Shown here: positions 62,620 through 64,000 of the stretch, in pieces | How the letters are laid out: every line of letters starts with the position of its first letter | Numbering within the stretch: position 1 is the stretch's first letter | Source: JABGQS01 sp963666505 | GTDB taxonomy: Bacteria; Bacillota; Clostridia; Christensenellales; SZUA-584 | Reading direction: 5' to 3' | Assembly (NCBI GenBank): GCA_963666505.2 | Contig: CAXXXL010000001.1 | Span: 434,001-498,000, forward strand | Length of the DNA: 64,000 nt | The notes under the pieces: generated by a model | The model's input: the letters and a program-made list of their open reading frames with translations, nothing else | Told to the model about the DNA's origin: nothing | The model's database searches: none | Translations under genes and position numbers: made by a program

Positions 62620-63069
62620 ATGAAAGAAGAACTTATTGCCCCGTGCGGTATGAACTGTGCGCTGTGCATGGCGTATATCGGAAAGAAAATCGATATCAAT
62701 AAAAAGGGCTTTAGGCGAATGTATTGCGAGGGATGTATTCCGAGGGGGAAGAACTGTCTTCATATGGCTAAAAGCTGTGAATTATTAAAGAACGGAGAGG
62801 TGCGGTTCTGCTTCGAGTGCGAAAGCTTTCCGTGCAAACGTTTAAAAGCGCTCGACAAGCGGTATCGAACTAAATATCATCTGAGCATGATCGAAAACTT
62901 AAACGAAATAAGAGAGCATGGGATGCTGGGATTCTTAGATAAGCAAGAGCAAAAGTGGAGCTGTCCTAAGTGCGGTGATACTATATGCTGCCATAATGGG
63001 TTATGCCTGAGCTGTGATATTGATAAACTTAAGCTTAATAGAAAGTACCGATGGGGAGAGGAACAATAG
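62620..63069 (+). CDS. Cys-rich DUF3795-family protein
   Basis: A 149-residue protein with many paired cysteines: APCGMNCALCMAYIG, CEGCIPRGKNC, FCFECESFPCKRL, CPKCGDTICCHN and CLSCD. The pattern is that of the DUF3795 family, whose function is unknown; zinc or Fe-S binding is probable. The start is the ATG at 62620 with GAGGTGG upstream; an ATG at 62455 is inside the hydrolase gene. It follows that gene by 10 nt. Confidence 0.83.
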   Translation: MKEELIAPCGMNCALCMAYIGKKIDINKKGFRRMYCEGCIPRGKNCLHMAKSCELLKNGEVRFCFECESFPCKRLKALDKRYRTKYHLSMIENLNEIREHGMLGFLDKQEQKWSCPKCGDTICCHNGLCLSCDIDKLKLNRKYRWGEEQ

Positions 63070-63072
63070 ATC

Positions 63073-63489
63073 ATGGTAAAAATAGTTGCTGATACAAAAC
63101 CTAAGGATGAGGATATTAAAGTAATTGAAACGGGGCTAAGGGAGTTTAATAAAAGACATACAGGAATGGAGGATATAGAAACCCGGGCTGTATACATAAA
63201 AGAAGGAGTCGAGATAAAAGGCGGTATTACGTATATATGCATTAAGCCCTTGACTTACGTAAAGCTGCTATGGGTAAGCGATGATTTAAGAGGAAAGGGT
63301 TACGGGGAAAAGCTGTTGAGTGCCGCAGAGGAAGATGCAAAAACTCAGGGCAGCACTAAAGTAATGTTAGACACCTTTTCATTTCAGGCTCCCGAATTCT
63401 ATAAAAAGATGGGATACAAAGATGTATTTGAGATAGACGGATATCCTGTAGAAAGCGCAAAGAGAATTTGGCTTATTAAAGAGCTATAG
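63073..63489 (+). CDS. GNAT family acetyltransferase
   Basis: A 138-residue GNAT domain: VKLLWVSDDLRGKGYGEKLL (acetyl-CoA-binding V-x-x-x-R-G-K-G-x-G loop), then VMLDTFSFQAPEFYKKMGY. This resembles the group that includes streptothricin-like and general small-molecule acetyltransferases. Its ATG lies 3 nt after the DUF3795 stop, so the two are coupled. Confidence 0.88.
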   Translation: MVKIVADTKPKDEDIKVIETGLREFNKRHTGMEDIETRAVYIKEGVEIKGGITYICIKPLTYVKLLWVSDDLRGKGYGEKLLSAAEEDAKTQGSTKVMLDTFSFQAPEFYKKMGYKDVFEIDGYPVESAKRIWLIKEL

Positions 63490-63514
63490 AAGCCTGAATT
63501 AGGAGATATAATGT

Positions 63515-64000
63515 ATGAATAAGACGAGTAATCGGTATGACGGTATTGTGAAGGCCGCATTAGAGCAGTATGCCGTTGATTTTGAAAAGGCGGAATTTTG
63601 CTGTGAAGCAACGAATGTTTTTTATAAAGCATATGGCAGAGACGAACAGGTATACGGACTTAAGATATGCAGTGAAGAGGCAAACAGGCTTGAGGACAAT
63701 CTATGCGAGGTGTTTTTCCTTTCACAGCTTAAAGGCAACGTCGATTTTTTGATACCTGAAGTTGTTTTAAATAAAAAAGGTAAAGCAGTTACCTTAGCAC
63801 AAAACGGGGGGCTGGGAGAGCAAAACAGAACGATATTGTATAAATGGGTCGAAGGGACCGAATTTGAAGGCAGAGAAACAAAGGAGCTGTTTTTCACACT
63901 TGGTAAGATTCTTGCTAAGCTGCACAAAGCAGCAAAGGGTTTTAGCATACCTGAAAGCATGAATCCAAAGAGATGGGACAGGGTATTTTATTTTACCGAC
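63515..64000 (+). CDS. Aminoglycoside phosphotransferase-like (APH) kinase, N-terminal part
   Basis: The first ~162 residues of a protein cut by the window edge. The N-lobe of an APH/choline-kinase-like fold is visible: TNVFYKAYGRDEQVYGLKIC (the Lys of the nucleotide-binding strand), LYKWVEGTEFEGRET at the hinge, and FTLGKILAKLHKAAKGF as the following helix. Catalytic HxD motif is beyond the edge. Substrate unknown; homoserine, choline or aminoglycoside kinases share this start. The start is ATG at 63515, with AGGAG 9 nt upstream. Confidence 0.75.
   Translation, partial: MNKTSNRYDGIVKAALEQYAVDFEKAEFCCEATNVFYKAYGRDEQVYGLKICSEEANRLEDNLCEVFFLSQLKGNVDFLIPEVVLNKKGKAVTLAQNGGLGEQNRTILYKWVEGTEFEGRETKELFFTLGKILAKLHKAAKGFSIPESMNPKRWDRVFYFTD

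Overview
The window reads as chromosome of a Gram-positive, mid-to-low GC bacterium of the Bacillota, most likely class Clostridia. The signs are a T-box leader on a methionyl-tRNA synthetase gene, leader RNAs of the Bacillota type before rplS and infC-rpmI-rplT, the order rplS-rbgA-rnhB-yraN...yifB-dprA-topA, ruvCAB-queA-tgt-yajC, tig-clpP-clpX, an RqcH/NFACT protein, a SleB-type cell wall hydrolase, strong AGGAGG-like ribosome binding sites and frequent TTG starts. No rRNA, tRNA, CRISPR array, transposase or phage gene was seen. The species cannot be named from the sequence.

Layout. 1-9860 (minus strand): one long co-directional block from the rplS promoter through rbgA, rnhB, yraN, two polyprenyl-phosphate-sugar type glycosyltransferases, a GtrA-like protein, yifB, a VOC protein, dprA and the start of topA. 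9860-14250 (plus): a CBS-domain protein, the LemA/DUF2207 pair, a decayed acetyltransferase and an MgtC-like protein. 14280-16610: an apparently leaderless GNAT gene (minus), then infC-rpmI-rplT behind an L20-type attenuator, with infC apparently starting at AUA, followed by a deletion scar of an ABC transporter. 16600-18620: metG (minus) with its T-box. 18770-28300: an SDR oxidoreductase, a zinc-ribbon/TPR-like membrane protein, ruvCAB-queA-tgt-yajC, a SleB-like hydrolase, a DsrE-like protein (minus) and an Mrp/ApbC ATPase.

28340-44850 is the dominant feature: a 16.2-kb gene for a giant secreted, membrane-anchored cadherin-like (tandem-95/VCBS type) surface protein, about 5,390 residues if two 1-nt deletions are corrected. 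It has a signal peptide, about 44 Ig/cadherin-like repeats, a nearly identical 651-bp tandem repeat block, and a C-terminal membrane helix with a cytoplasmic tail in place of LPXTG. It is preceded by an unassigned, strongly folded leader.

44850-49490 (minus): speD-speE-speB (agmatine to spermidine) followed by a LarA/DUF2088-family protein and a nucleoside hydrolase. 49685-55480: rqcH and proA fire divergently from overlapping promoters, followed by an unknown membrane protein, a frameshifted MATE exporter and a VanZ-like protein. 55499-58190 (minus): argGH behind a promoter overlapped by two ArgR-type boxes. 58280-61700: tig-clpP-clpX. 61790-64000: an alpha/beta hydrolase, a Cys-rich DUF3795 protein, a GNAT and a truncated aminoglycoside-phosphotransferase-like gene, all closely spaced.

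Most of the window is housekeeping. The parts most worth a second look are the giant surface protein and its leader, the glycosyltransferase cassette inserted in the topA-rplS block (which might glycosylate surface proteins), the AUA start of infC, two apparently leaderless genes, and several gene-decay scars.
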